From NCBI GenBank assembly GCA_001051155.2, contig JYIP02000004.1:5078383-5142382 (forward strand): a stretch of 64,000 nucleotides of DNA, written 5' to 3'. The stretch is from Chrysoporthe austroafricana (lineage: Eukaryota > Ascomycota > Sordariomycetes > Diaporthales > Cryphonectriaceae). Of this stretch, positions 23,951 through 32,865 are shown in pieces. Within the stretch, counting starts at the first letter, position 1. Every line of letters starts with the position of its first letter. The notes beneath the pieces are model-generated. The model was not told the DNA's origin. It ran no database searches and worked only from the letters and a program-made list of their open reading frames with translations. A program made the position numbers and the translations under genes.

Positions 23951-23983
23951 TAAGGGGTATACACTGAACCGGTCTTGAATAAG

Positions 23984-23994
23984 AGTTATCAAAA
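23984..23994 (-). other. Primer-binding-site region, possibly self-primed
   Basis: Directly inside the 5' LTR the minus strand reads TTTTGATAACTCTTATTC. No obvious TGG-type tRNA 3'-end complement starts here. The nine bases TTGATAACT are complementary to AGTTATCAA in the same LTR (24162-24170 on the plus strand). This suggests the self-priming mechanism known from Tf1/sushi-type chromoviruses. Confidence 0.45.
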
Positions 23995-24406
23995 TGTTAT
24001 AAACGCTGCAGCAAATCCTAAGATAAACTATAGGGTTAAAGGGTTTATACTAACAAGAGCAGTGCTAAATACTGCTTTGAGTTTCAGGACGAATTTACTA
24101 AGTATCGCAATGTTCATAAGCCAATATGGCTATCAATGGTAAGGTCCAATTGATACTTAGATTGATAACTGGAAGTCCTATCTAATTGTCTAGCTGAGAG
24201 TTCCTCCAATCTTATATATTTCTTTCTTTGGTCCCTGACTTATGTTTGCTCATCGGGGCTCGCTGCTGCTTACTGAGCCTCAGTAAGCCAGGCTGAGCTC
24301 TGATAACCCTAACCCTAGCTTACGTAATCTTTGCGGGGTACGTGTCTTCATTTCCTGGTTTGGTCCCAGGTTGGGGTTTCTTCCCTTTGTATGCTGGTTT
24401 ATAACA
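23995..24406 (-). repeat. 5' LTR (412 bp)
   Basis: It starts TGTTATAAACGCTGCAGC and ends GGTTTATAACA. It has the same length as the partner LTR with transitions only. It carries the palindrome at 24268-24288 and CCCTAACCCTAG near 24307. Confidence 0.93.
24268..24288. repeat. Perfect 10-bp inverted repeat in LTR (second copy)
   Basis: Same palindrome as at 17350-17370 (arms GCTTACTGAG / CTCAGTAAGC, one-base loop). Its conservation in both LTRs despite RIP of neighbouring bases is notable. Confidence 0.7.
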
Positions 24407-24411
24407 GTATG
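24407..24411. repeat. Target-site duplication, right (GTATG)
   Basis: GTATG follows the LTR end ATAACA at 24406 and equals 17072-17076. Confidence 0.9.
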
Positions 24412-25446
24412 TATTTCAGTTTTTCATAATCAAGCGCACATTGCTGTCCTGATAATGAACTTTCGATTTCTGAAAGCACAGCGGATTTGAGCATCAAGTA
24501 CGTGCACTCGACATGAATTGCTCGTGCTTCTCTTATTAACATAGGGGTACTCTCGACTCGGATAAGATGTAATGTTATTAATTATTCCTGCCAAGGCCGT
24601 CCTCACGGGTCCTGTGAGGAAGAAAAAGTTCCAGAATCGCCCGCTCCCCCTACTCTGGACCGAGACATAGCGAGTCATTGCCGCCAAAAAGCCCGTGATA
24701 GGATTGTTTGGGGCATTTTTGACCAGAAAGTCCTTACTACCGGCGTCACCATCTGAAGCAGAGATGCTTACAAGTAGGTATGATTCTCATCATTTCTTGA
24801 CACGTTCTTGGACGATGTGCGGATTTTATTCACAGGAACAAGTAATTAATTACGTGCATGATACCCAACCTGCTGCTCTGGACGGCTGTGGAAACGCCTC
24901 ACTAAAGACAAACTGCAACATCGCTGAGGATGCCAAAGAACAATAACACTGCTCACAGCATCTACATGGCCACTGTGAAGATGTTAGTATGTCAATGATA
25001 TTGGCGACACTCAGTTCGATGGACATGGCCAGGGAACTATCCACACGGATGCTACCCTGTATAGTCTCACTTTCGCTCAGAGCACCTTCGAGTAACACCA
25101 CACCTCGCTTCTTCCTCTCGTATTACAGTGTTTTCGAATGCTCATTAACGACTAAGCACCCTGTGTTTCGGTCCGTGCTCGTGAACACTCCAGCCTCACT
25201 TTTAATTAGATGTAATGCACTGTAATAGATACATCATCTACGGCCGATGACGGGAGGACTTCAACCTTTGACACCAATCTGCCCTGGTCCGGGGTAGAGG
25301 CAGCATGGATTAACACGGGATCGTCATCCTATTGTGTTCTTCTACTCCACACAGTCTTGGAAGTGGCGTACAGTAGATATAAGAACTTCTGAGTTCTGAT
25401 GCCAGGGCGCTCCAGGACAGAAGGCTCTCGGCGCCCGTGCTACGTT
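24412..25446. other. Intergenic region 3' of the MFS gene
   Basis: The sequence has moderate GC content with short frames of up to 85 codons and no recognisable domain or splice-consistent model. I see no gene here. Confidence 0.5.
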
Positions 25447-27291
25447 TCAATATACGAAACGGAAATCCAATCTCCTGTTGCCATCTTTCTCCCGCAACTC
25501 CGTATCATTTTGGTACGCCGTCCTCTCCTCAACGCTCATCGCCGACCACTGCCGTTCCTTCCTCCTGTTCAGGTGCACCAAGACCTGTCGCTGCACTAGC
25601 AGAGTCAGTAAGGTGAGCACGCAGATGGCCAGCAGCACCGAATTCCCTATGTGGTAGTAAGGCGAGTCCCACGACCGGTAAATTTGACTCCCAATGAGCG
25701 ACCCAACCTGCACAATCACATTATAGGTGGCCGCCGTGATTGCACGCTTCTTCACGTCGAAGCTGTTCTCGCTGATCCAGCTGGAGATGATGGGGTGAAA
25801 ATAGGGATATCCCGAGATCAGCGTGATTACGGAGAAGCGGCCCCAGTCTCGACCGCCATTGGGCAGAGAGATGAGGGCGACAAGGAGGGGCATGATCCAG
25901 AACTCCCCGAAGAAAGCGTGAAAGGTACGTTCGTTGAAATAATCACTGCTCCGGGCCAGCGCCAACATGGTGATGATCTGCAGCACAGCCGATGGGATCG
26001 TCAGCATGTTGGAGTCAAAGGTCGAGAAGCCGAGTCTCTTCAGCGTGAGGGTCAAGTAACTCGTCACTGGTGTCGCGGGGATGTATGCCACCACACCGAC
26101 GAAGTAGAGGCCGAACATGGACGGGTCCTTCCAGGTCTCCTTGATGTCCCTCCATGTGGCTGGCTCTTGAATCGCAGTCAGGCCTTTCGCAGGATCATCG
26201 CGGAGTATTCGCTATTTGAACTTTCCTCAGCACAAGAACTCTTCTGGCACATAATCCCAATCGTGTCTTGTATTTGGTGGCGGACAACAGAAATGGCTGG
26301 ACTCACGTTGACCATAATCACCTCTTCCCGCTCTGTGAACCACGGTTCCCGCCACAGAGGTCCCTTGGTCGACGTAGGGGACGACGGAAGGTACAAGAAA
26401 GACTGCACACGTTCAGGCAATGTCAGTATACTAGCTGAACCTCGACTGCAGTGGGCTGCAGGCCCTGTGAAAGATACTCACGAAGAGTCCAATAAGGCCG
26501 GTCAACAAGCCCTCGAGCAAGAAGAGCCAGAACCAACCGGGCTTGTCCTGCACACCCCTCATTTTCAAGATTCCCGCGGCCAGGAGCGCTGATATGATTC
26601 TCGCAACATCTGATACCCATAAATAAGACGGCCACAGCAGATGGCGATAGAGGACGGAGAATCACGAGGATGACTGACTGAGTGTGGACCAAAACGTGGC
26701 CAGACGGACTGACAGCTCCTTGGACGTGTAGAAATACGTGGCGAACAAGATAGTTCCCGGAATGAAGCCGCCCTCGAACAGGCCAATGAAGGCACGCCCC
26801 AAGTAGAAGCCCGTCCTGTTGACCATCCACGACTGAGCCCAGGAGGCAGTCGACCAGCATATCATCAAGGTCGGCAAGACATGGCGAAAGCCGTAGCGCT
26901 TGGTGAGCATCTGCACGGGGAACTCGGCTGAGAGGAAGGCCAGGAGCTGAATTGTCGTGCCGTTGTTGTAGTCGTCGGTGGTCAGGCCCAAGTCGGCCAG
27001 GAGGTCGTCGGCTGTCGCGTTCGAGAGGTTGCCACGGTCGAGCTGGAGGGCGAAGAACATGAGGCACAGCCAGCTGAGCAAGTACATGTCACACTTGCGC
27101 ACAACCCGCCGTTCCTCGGCCTCGGTCCAGGTGGACGTGGGGTCCCAGCGGTGTTTTCCCTCATAGGAGTCGTGGGGAGGTATTGCGCTGGCGAGCTGAT
27201 CGCGCCCGACGTGGGCCTCCGAGACCTGGGTGACAGAGCCCCCATCGCTAACTGTCTTGGTCGGGAAGGCCTCGACATCCTTGGTGTCCAT
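25447..27291 (-). CDS. MFS transporter, Dal5-type anion:cation symporter family
   Basis: This is a plasma-membrane secondary carrier for organic anions, closest in style to allantoate, pantothenate and sulfonate permeases (Dal5/Tna1/Soa1). Exons on the minus strand are 27291-26679, 26609-26482, 26402-26307 and 26211-25447. The introns are 69, 79 and 95 bp with GTCAGT/GTGAGT donors. The product is 533 aa and every junction closes in frame. It has an N-terminal hydrophilic leader, then KCDMYLLSWLCLMFFALQLD and RGNLSNATADDL (TM1 signature), RTGFYLGRAFIGLFEGGFIP (TM4), DKPGWFWLFLLEGLLTGLIG, and the post-TM6 block WRDIKETWKDPSMFGLYFVG. About 12 TM segments are expected. The start is ATG 27291, in front of DTKDVEAF. 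It is divergent from the TauD gene, so the substrate is plausibly a sulfonate. Allantoate- or vitamin-type substrates cannot be excluded. Confidence 0.9.
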
Positions 27292-28409
27292 CTTGGGCTT
27301 GGAAACGCGGAAACACGACGCTGGGCCCCAGGGAGGATGACCGGTGCCGTACGAGGTCCGTTCTGGGAGGCAAGAGGCCGAGGCCAACTCCTTCCGACTG
27401 GGAAGGGAGAGCCACCCGTGAATATATATCCAGGATGGACGATCAGGCCGGTCCGCGCTTGTCGTGTCTGGACAGCACCGGCGACATCGACCAGGGAGAA
27501 TCGCGTCTTCCGTCAGACTTTTTCTCAAGGGCTAGGTCGATACTCCCACCGGTGAGGACGAGCAGCCACACCGGCCACGAGACCGAGGCTCTTGTTATCA
27601 GAGACCAGGCTGGACCTGACGCGTGCCGTGCCGTGCCCCCCAAGAGCCTGGACATACTATGGTAACGACAAACCAGACCACCCCATGACCTGATCCAGCC
27701 TGTTGGGACTGGCAAGCATGTGCGCGTACCCACCGTGTCGCTAGGTCCCGAAGAGACAGCAGCTCGTACTATGTTGTGTATATGCTAATGCTATCAGGGG
27801 CCGGCGGTCAGGCCGAATAGGGACGGGGGAGCCTGCCATGCAGCCATGCAGCCGGAAGGAGGGCAGGCTGACGAGGGATGCCTCCGGGCCTGGAGGGCGA
27901 CGAATGCAACGTCGGTGCGCTTGTCTTCTCTTGCGGGGTACGGCTGCATTTGCTCACTGGCACCCAAGATGGCGTCAGTCCTCGCCTCCGAGATTTTCTC
28001 CGCTGCCGGGATTGCAACATCCACACGCACTCGGGGGCTTCTTAGGCGGTCATGGGAGTTGCTACGCTTCGTGACGAGGTATACTTACTGGGTAGTACGA
28101 TGTACGTACCGCCGCGTATGGAGACTGTGGCCTCGGCGCGGGTTCTCTTGTCGTCCGGGCCTGTCAGTGGCATAGCGGACGAGAGTCGGCTGATGACCCG
28201 TACAGCACGGCCCGGTTGAATCCATCGTGAGGGGGTATATCTTTGATCCCGGCCCGCCCCGTTCACACCTCTTCGAGGTTGAAGAAGCGAAGCGTCGGCA
28301 TATCTACTTCGTTCTTGCATGCCCACTGCACTCCGTTGCCTCGGCAATCGAGCTCTTTCTCTGCCGCCCAGTCAGAACACCCAAGCCTGTCCCAGCATAC
28401 CCATCGCCG
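27292..28409. promoter_or_regulatory. Divergent promoter between transporter and dioxygenase
   Basis: 1.1 kb separates two divergent start codons. A TATA-like ATATATAT lies at about 27421-27428 for the minus-strand gene. ATGGCGTCAG at 27969-27978 matches the palindromic ATGRYRYCAT site of the sulfur regulator CYS3/MetR in 9 of 10 positions. No ORF here resembles a protein. Confidence 0.45.
27969..27978 (+). promoter_or_regulatory. CYS3/MetR-like binding site candidate
   Basis: ATGGCGTCAG fits ATGRYRYCAT except for the last base. It lies 678 bp from the transporter start and 432 bp from the dioxygenase start. It is a single site and a chance match is possible. It is reported because both genes are of a type expected to be under sulfur control. 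Confidence 0.35.
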
Positions 28410-29609
28410 ATGCCTTCCGTCGAGCTCCTGGCTGGCGAGCAGAGGCTCGAGGGCCAGTTCTTTGGCGGGAACACCCAGGCGCGCACGCGCCTTCTCAAGC
28501 CGCTGAGGTACACTGGCAGCTTGGACGGCTTCGAGCACCAAGACCTGACGCCAGTGATCGGCCGTGAATACGAGGGCCTGCAAGTGAGGGATCTTTTGCG
28601 ATGGGGCGATGACATGATCAGAGACCTCGCTGTCACAGGCCAGTGCACGACTCCTCCAGAACTGCGGCCCTGCGCCGGGCCGGGCTGACATCTCTCCAGT
28701 CTCGCAACGGGGCGTGGTCTTCCTTCGGGATCAGGATGTCACGCCTACCGAGATGAAGGAGTTAATGCTGCGGATCACAGAGCTGTCTGGATGTGTGAGT
28801 CCGCTCGGGGGCTGCAATCCCATACGGGCCACAGCGCATGTACTGACGGACGTGGACAGCCTGAGTCGTCCGGCCTCCACATCCACCCCCTGACAGAGGA
28901 AGGCAGTGAGCTCGGTGACCAAATCAGCGTCATCAGCAGCGAGAAGCAGAAGAAGGGCGGCGGCCTGACGCACCAGCTCTCGGACGTCAGCAGATTCGCA
29001 TCGGCTGGATGGCATTCAGATATCACCTTTGAACCAGTTCCGTCAGACTACGCCATGCTGAAGATCCACACCCTGCCGCCAACTGGGGGGGACACCCTGT
29101 GGGCTTCCGGCTATGAGATATACGATAGGCTGTCACCTGCCATGCGAACCATGCTAGAGTCGCTCACAGCGACTCATGATGCGAGGTTCTTCCTGGAGGA
29201 GGCCAAGCGGCTAGGGAACCCGCTGAGGAAGGGCATCAGAGGGAGCCCGTTGAACCAAGGGGATCGGCTGACTGCCGTGCATCCTGTGATCAGAACAAAC
29301 CCCGTGACAGGCTGGAAGTCTGTCTATGTCAATAAGGGCTTCACCAAGCGAATCAACGGCGTCACCAAGGACGAGTCGGATCTCCTGCTCGGCTACCTCT
29401 TCAACATCGTCACGCAGAACCACGACGCCCAGGTGCGATTCAAGTGGCGAGCGAACGATCTCGCCATCTGGGACAATCGCTCCATGTGGCACTGCGCTAC
29501 GTATGATTACGTGGAGGCACGCGCGGGTGATAGGGTCTGCAGTCTAGGGGAGGCCCCGTACCTGGACTTGGCATCAAAGGGCAGGAGGGAGGATCTTGGC
29601 TTGATGTGA
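28410..29609 (+). CDS. TauD/TfdA-family 2-oxoglutarate dioxygenase (sulfonate/taurine dioxygenase-like)
   Basis: This non-haem Fe(II), 2-oxoglutarate-dependent dioxygenase would hydroxylate the carbon next to a sulfonate, releasing sulfite and an aldehyde (yeast Jlp1-type reaction). Exons are 28410-28638, 28700-28794 and 28860-29609, giving 357 aa. Intron 1 appears to be GC-AG (G|GCCAGT...CTCCAG) because only that junction gives the family sequence DLAVTVSQRGVVFLRDQDV. Intron 2 is standard (TGT|GTGAGT, TACTGAC branch, ACAG). Iron ligands are visible: H160 and D162 in WHSD, distal H319 in NRSMWHCATYDY, and R333 for 2-oxoglutarate. Other conserved blocks are LHIHPLTEEG, GGDTLWASGYEIYD and LGEAPYLDLASKGRRED. 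Length is typical. The start ATG precedes PSVELLAGEQ. The substrate is not determinable from sequence; taurine, isethionate or aliphatic sulfonates are likely. Confidence 0.92.
28639..28699 (+). other. GC-AG intron in the dioxygenase gene
   Basis: The donor is ACAG|GCCAGT and the acceptor CTCCAG, with a GCTGAC branch 11 nt upstream, 61 bp. The only nearby GT donors give the wrong phase, and this junction restores the expected V-S-Q-R-G block. The donor is non-consensus beyond the GC, so transcript data would help. Confidence 0.65.
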
Positions 29610-30515
29610 TCCCTGGCGAGGTGGAGGTGAACTCGTCGATGGACGTGAACCGGAAGAAGCACCGGCCACAGTCTCCCTAGCGTGTGAACGAGTGTGCCTC
29701 ATGTTGGACTCTAGAAAGCTGCTGCTGAAGTCACAAATCACATCAACGCTCCCTCCCACCTGTGCCGCTGCACTGCACCCTCTGAGACCCGCAGAGTTCA
29801 AGCGCCGCAGGATATCAGTCACAGCCACGGCAAGCTTTGTGGGATTACCTAGGTAGCTGTGATGAAGTCGCATCTAGACCAAGTTGAAGTGGTCGAGCGC
29901 ACAGCTCACCACCGCTCGAGCCTCCCTCCAACATATCGGCCATCATCGTCGAGCTGTACGGGTGAAGCGCGTCCCCGTGAGCGCTTCAGTGAGGTGCTCC
30001 GGGAAGTTCAGGGAGGAAGTTAGGGAGACGGGCTCGCACTAATGCATGACTCCATTGTGGACTTCGATGGCGCAAGGTTCGGACCCGCCGTTGATCCGGG
30101 GTAAAGGAGGGTCCCACATGGGTCCCTGCGAGATGCCTTAGTACTGCACAAGCAGACCGAGCCAGGCCAAGTGCAGATCGGAGGGACCATTTCGACTGGA
30201 AACAAGCGGCCAAGGTGATGCCGGTCCCCTTGGTCTGTAGGTAATCGGCCCCGCACTGCTGCTTGGTGTGGTGCTCTGTTGAGGCCTGCGCGTGGCCCCC
30301 GGAGCACGTTGTCGACGCAGGACGACTCATCCTCACCCCAAATCACGAAATCATCCCGAGAAAGCCATCGAGCGAATCGAGTGCCCAACCACGCCGGAAT
30401 CTGTCACCAGGCGAGGAACGGCCCGTCAGCAGCATGCAGTAGATCGTCAGGGATCACGACCAGACGCCCCGAGACCTCAGATCCGTCCTCTACCCAGCTC
30501 GTCATCCGTGCACAG
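29610..30515. promoter_or_regulatory. Region between dioxygenase and Zn2Cys6 gene
   Basis: This is the 3' flank of the dioxygenase and the 5' region of the regulator. The regulator's frame extends upstream to 30279 without an ATG other than 30516. No other gene is seen. Confidence 0.5.
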
Positions 30516-32306
30516 ATGTCGTCGATACCTCGGCGCAAGATTGGCAGCAGGGCGTGTGATGGCTGCAAGATCCGCAAGGTGAGGTGCTCCGAGACGCCTC
30601 CCTGCACACGGTGCTCCTCCATCGGCATCGAGTGCACCTTCAACAAACGCCAGGCAACGCGCGGCCCCCGCAGCCTGCGGGCTAAGACGCTGGCTGAGAT
30701 CCGGACGTTCCAGGAGAGCCAGAGCCAAGGATCGACCGGCGCTGGTCCGCTGGAAGGATCGCCGGCCGGCGGAGCAACAAGCACAGGCCGTGGCCCGCAA
30801 GGCGACGGCAGCGGCCTGGAGCGCGGAAGAACCCCTGTCTCGTCCCTCATAGTCCGGCTCTGCCTCTACAACCACCGACTCTTCCCCGTGTGGCCTATCC
30901 TCAACGTTGACGATGTCATCAGCAGCCTGCTGCGACATCCCGCAGATGTGGAGACCTTCGCGCTCGCGAACGCTGTGTGTGCCGCCATCATTGCACAGCT
31001 CAAACTGCCTTTCGAGGGCAGGACGGATGATAACGATCCGGCTACAGCAGCGTCCATGGCTGCTGAGTGCCAGAGAGGCAAGGCATCGCTACAGGGCGGC
31101 GACGAAGGTCCGGAAATGAATCTCAATATGCTCCGCATATCCTTCTTCCAACATATCTACCACGAGAACCTCAGCCCGGGGGGTAGCAAGTCCCTGCTGT
31201 TCCTCCGGGAAGCCATATCGATTGCGCAAATCATGGGCCTCCAGCGCCAGTCCACCTACACCTCACTACCGGCGGAGGAGCAGCAGATGAGACGGCGCAC
31301 GCTGTGGCTGCTGTTCGTCACGGAGAGAGGTGTGACCATGCTGCACAAACTCCCCACGATCCTGGCGTGGCAGCCCAGCTTTCCCCCTCTGGATGGGGCG
31401 GACTGCGAACAAGACGAGGCGCACATCTTGCCCGCATTCAAGAGACTGGTCGAGCTCTTCTGGATGTTCGACCAGGGCGGAGCATTCGACCTGATACACG
31501 CCGATGATAGAGGCGACACACAGGGAAGCAGCCGGCTCGACTATCTCCAGCGGCGGTTGCAAGAGATGACGGAGGAGGAGCAAGAAACCAACGAAGTCCA
31601 GCGAGCCGACATATTGGTAACAAGATCCTGGATGCAGACGGTGCTCTGGCGGGCGTCCACAAGATGCTCGAGGGCCCATGAGCAACCCAGTCTCGTGACC
31701 CAACCCTATCGGATCGTCAGCGACTTCCTTTATAACATCAGCCGTTATTCCAAGACTGCACTCGAGGCCCACGGGCCGACAATCGAGCTCAAGATATATG
31801 AGATGGCAAGCGCTCTGACAGACGCATTATCCACGAGCCTGGACCTGCTGCGGAGCTCCGTGGGCATGGAATCCAGGCCGGTCGACATGCTTATCCAGCT
31901 CCAGAGGCTCCTCGCGTCGTCCCGTGGTGGCAACAAGACGCTCCTGACACTACTGTGTGCCCGCATCGCCGAGGTCGAGAACGGCGGGTCGCCCGAGCTT
32001 GTGTCAAGCCCACCGGACCTACCGCTCGTGGAGGTGGTCAACGCCGAGGGCGACGATGATGACGACGGCGGCGACGATGGCCTCGCCTTCGGAACAGCTG
32101 CTCGGGCAAGGGAGAGTGTCTCGTATCCAGTATATCTCGATCCGAGACTGGACTTCTCAGCGCAGCCGATGTGGCCGGATGTCCGTCAAGAGCCTAGCCA
32201 CGGCATCAATGCCGACCCCTGTGGGAATCTGGGGGTCATGGTCACGCAATTGACGAACGAGTCGTGGAACGGATGGACCATAGACCTGAGTCAGATACCG
32301 CTGTGA
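30516..32306 (+). CDS. Zn2Cys6 fungal-specific transcription factor
   Basis: A 596-aa nuclear regulator is encoded in one exon. ATG 30516 begins MSSIPRRKIGSRACDGCKIR. The binuclear zinc cluster is complete: C14-x2-C17-x6-C24-x5-C30-x2-C33-x6-C40. After a low-complexity linker (about residues 60-110) comes the fungal-specific middle homology region: LIVRLCLYNHRLFPVWPILN, HIYHENLSPGGSKSLLFLRE, AISIAQIMGLQRQS and RRRTLWLLFVTERGVTMLHK. An acidic patch (EGDDDDDGGDD) lies near residues 510-520 and the C-terminus is NGWTIDLSQIPL. It resembles maltose-activator-type (MAL-R) factors. It lies between the dioxygenase and the aldo/keto reductase, all on the plus strand, so it may control this cluster; that is inference from position. 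Upstream in-frame sequence starts at a TTG, hence the ATG choice. Confidence 0.92.
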   Translation: MSSIPRRKIGSRACDGCKIRKVRCSETPPCTRCSSIGIECTFNKRQATRGPRSLRAKTLAEIRTFQESQSQGSTGAGPLEGSPAGGATSTGRGPQGDGSGLERGRTPVSSLIVRLCLYNHRLFPVWPILNVDDVISSLLRHPADVETFALANAVCAAIIAQLKLPFEGRTDDNDPATAASMAAECQRGKASLQGGDEGPEMNLNMLRISFFQHIYHENLSPGGSKSLLFLREAISIAQIMGLQRQSTYTSLPAEEQQMRRRTLWLLFVTERGVTMLHKLPTILAWQPSFPPLDGADCEQDEAHILPAFKRLVELFWMFDQGGAFDLIHADDRGDTQGSSRLDYLQRRLQEMTEEEQETNEVQRADILVTRSWMQTVLWRASTRCSRAHEQPSLVTQPYRIVSDFLYNISRYSKTALEAHGPTIELKIYEMASALTDALSTSLDLLRSSVGMESRPVDMLIQLQRLLASSRGGNKTLLTLLCARIAEVENGGSPELVSSPPDLPLVEVVNAEGDDDDDGGDDGLAFGTAARARESVSYPVYLDPRLDFSAQPMWPDVRQEPSHGINADPCGNLGVMVTQLTNESWNGWTIDLSQIPL

Positions 32307-32865
32307 TAGAACGTGACATCATGTTGCTACTGTAAGCCAGCTTTGTGACAGTGCAGTAGGGTCTGTCGTCGAGACTGGCCCGCAAGGAGGATGAGGGACC
32401 AGGTCGGATCTCTAACAACGTGAGAGGACCATCTTGCCTGATAGAGAGTCCATTTGAAATGAACCCCAGTATGCCTGCGATTGCTCTCCTTGATCAACTG
32501 TTCGTGAGATACAGCATCGCCATGTTGAGTGTCTACAGTGTCTCGTAATGCTGGGGGTGCTCTTACCTGGGCATTGTATCATGCAGCCGCGGCCCATTGG
32601 CGTGGCTGGGTCCACAGTTTCTGCGATGCCGAGAGTTTCTCCGCTGCTTCGCGACCGCGGAGAAAAAGGAGTGCGGAAGGGTCACCGGCGTGAGAATCCG
32701 ATCGCCAAGTCCTGCCAGGGGGGGGCTCGCGAGATTCCCACATTCGACAACTCACCTCGCTCGTCCCGCGACGCATGCTGCGCATCTTGACAGGCTGTCT
32801 AGGATCTGGCCTGGTAATCTCACAAGCACCCTTCGCCGCCCGGTAGAGAGACGAGGTCGAGCAAG
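32307..32865. promoter_or_regulatory. Intergenic region upstream of Kv-beta-type reductase
   Basis: Overlapping minor frames only. I see no gene. It probably contains the regulator's terminator and the reductase promoter. Confidence 0.5.

Larger units (their letters stand above)
17077..24406 (-). mobile_element. Structurally complete Ty3/gypsy chromovirus, inactivated by RIP
   Basis: This is a 7,330-bp element on the minus strand bounded by 412-bp LTRs (23995-24406 is the 5' LTR, 17077-17488 the 3' LTR) with TGTTAT...ATAACA termini and a perfect GTATG duplication. The internal order on the minus strand is gag with zinc knuckle (about 23950-23000), protease/RT/RNase H (about 22900-19900), integrase (about 19700-18700) and chromodomain (18602-18372). 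This gag-RT-IN-chromodomain order defines a chromovirus. All coding parts are interrupted by stops, and RT has YLDN instead of YLDD. An extra antisense ORF occupies 17577-18235. The element cannot be autonomous, but its full structure and clean duplication show an undisturbed single insertion. Confidence 0.95.
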
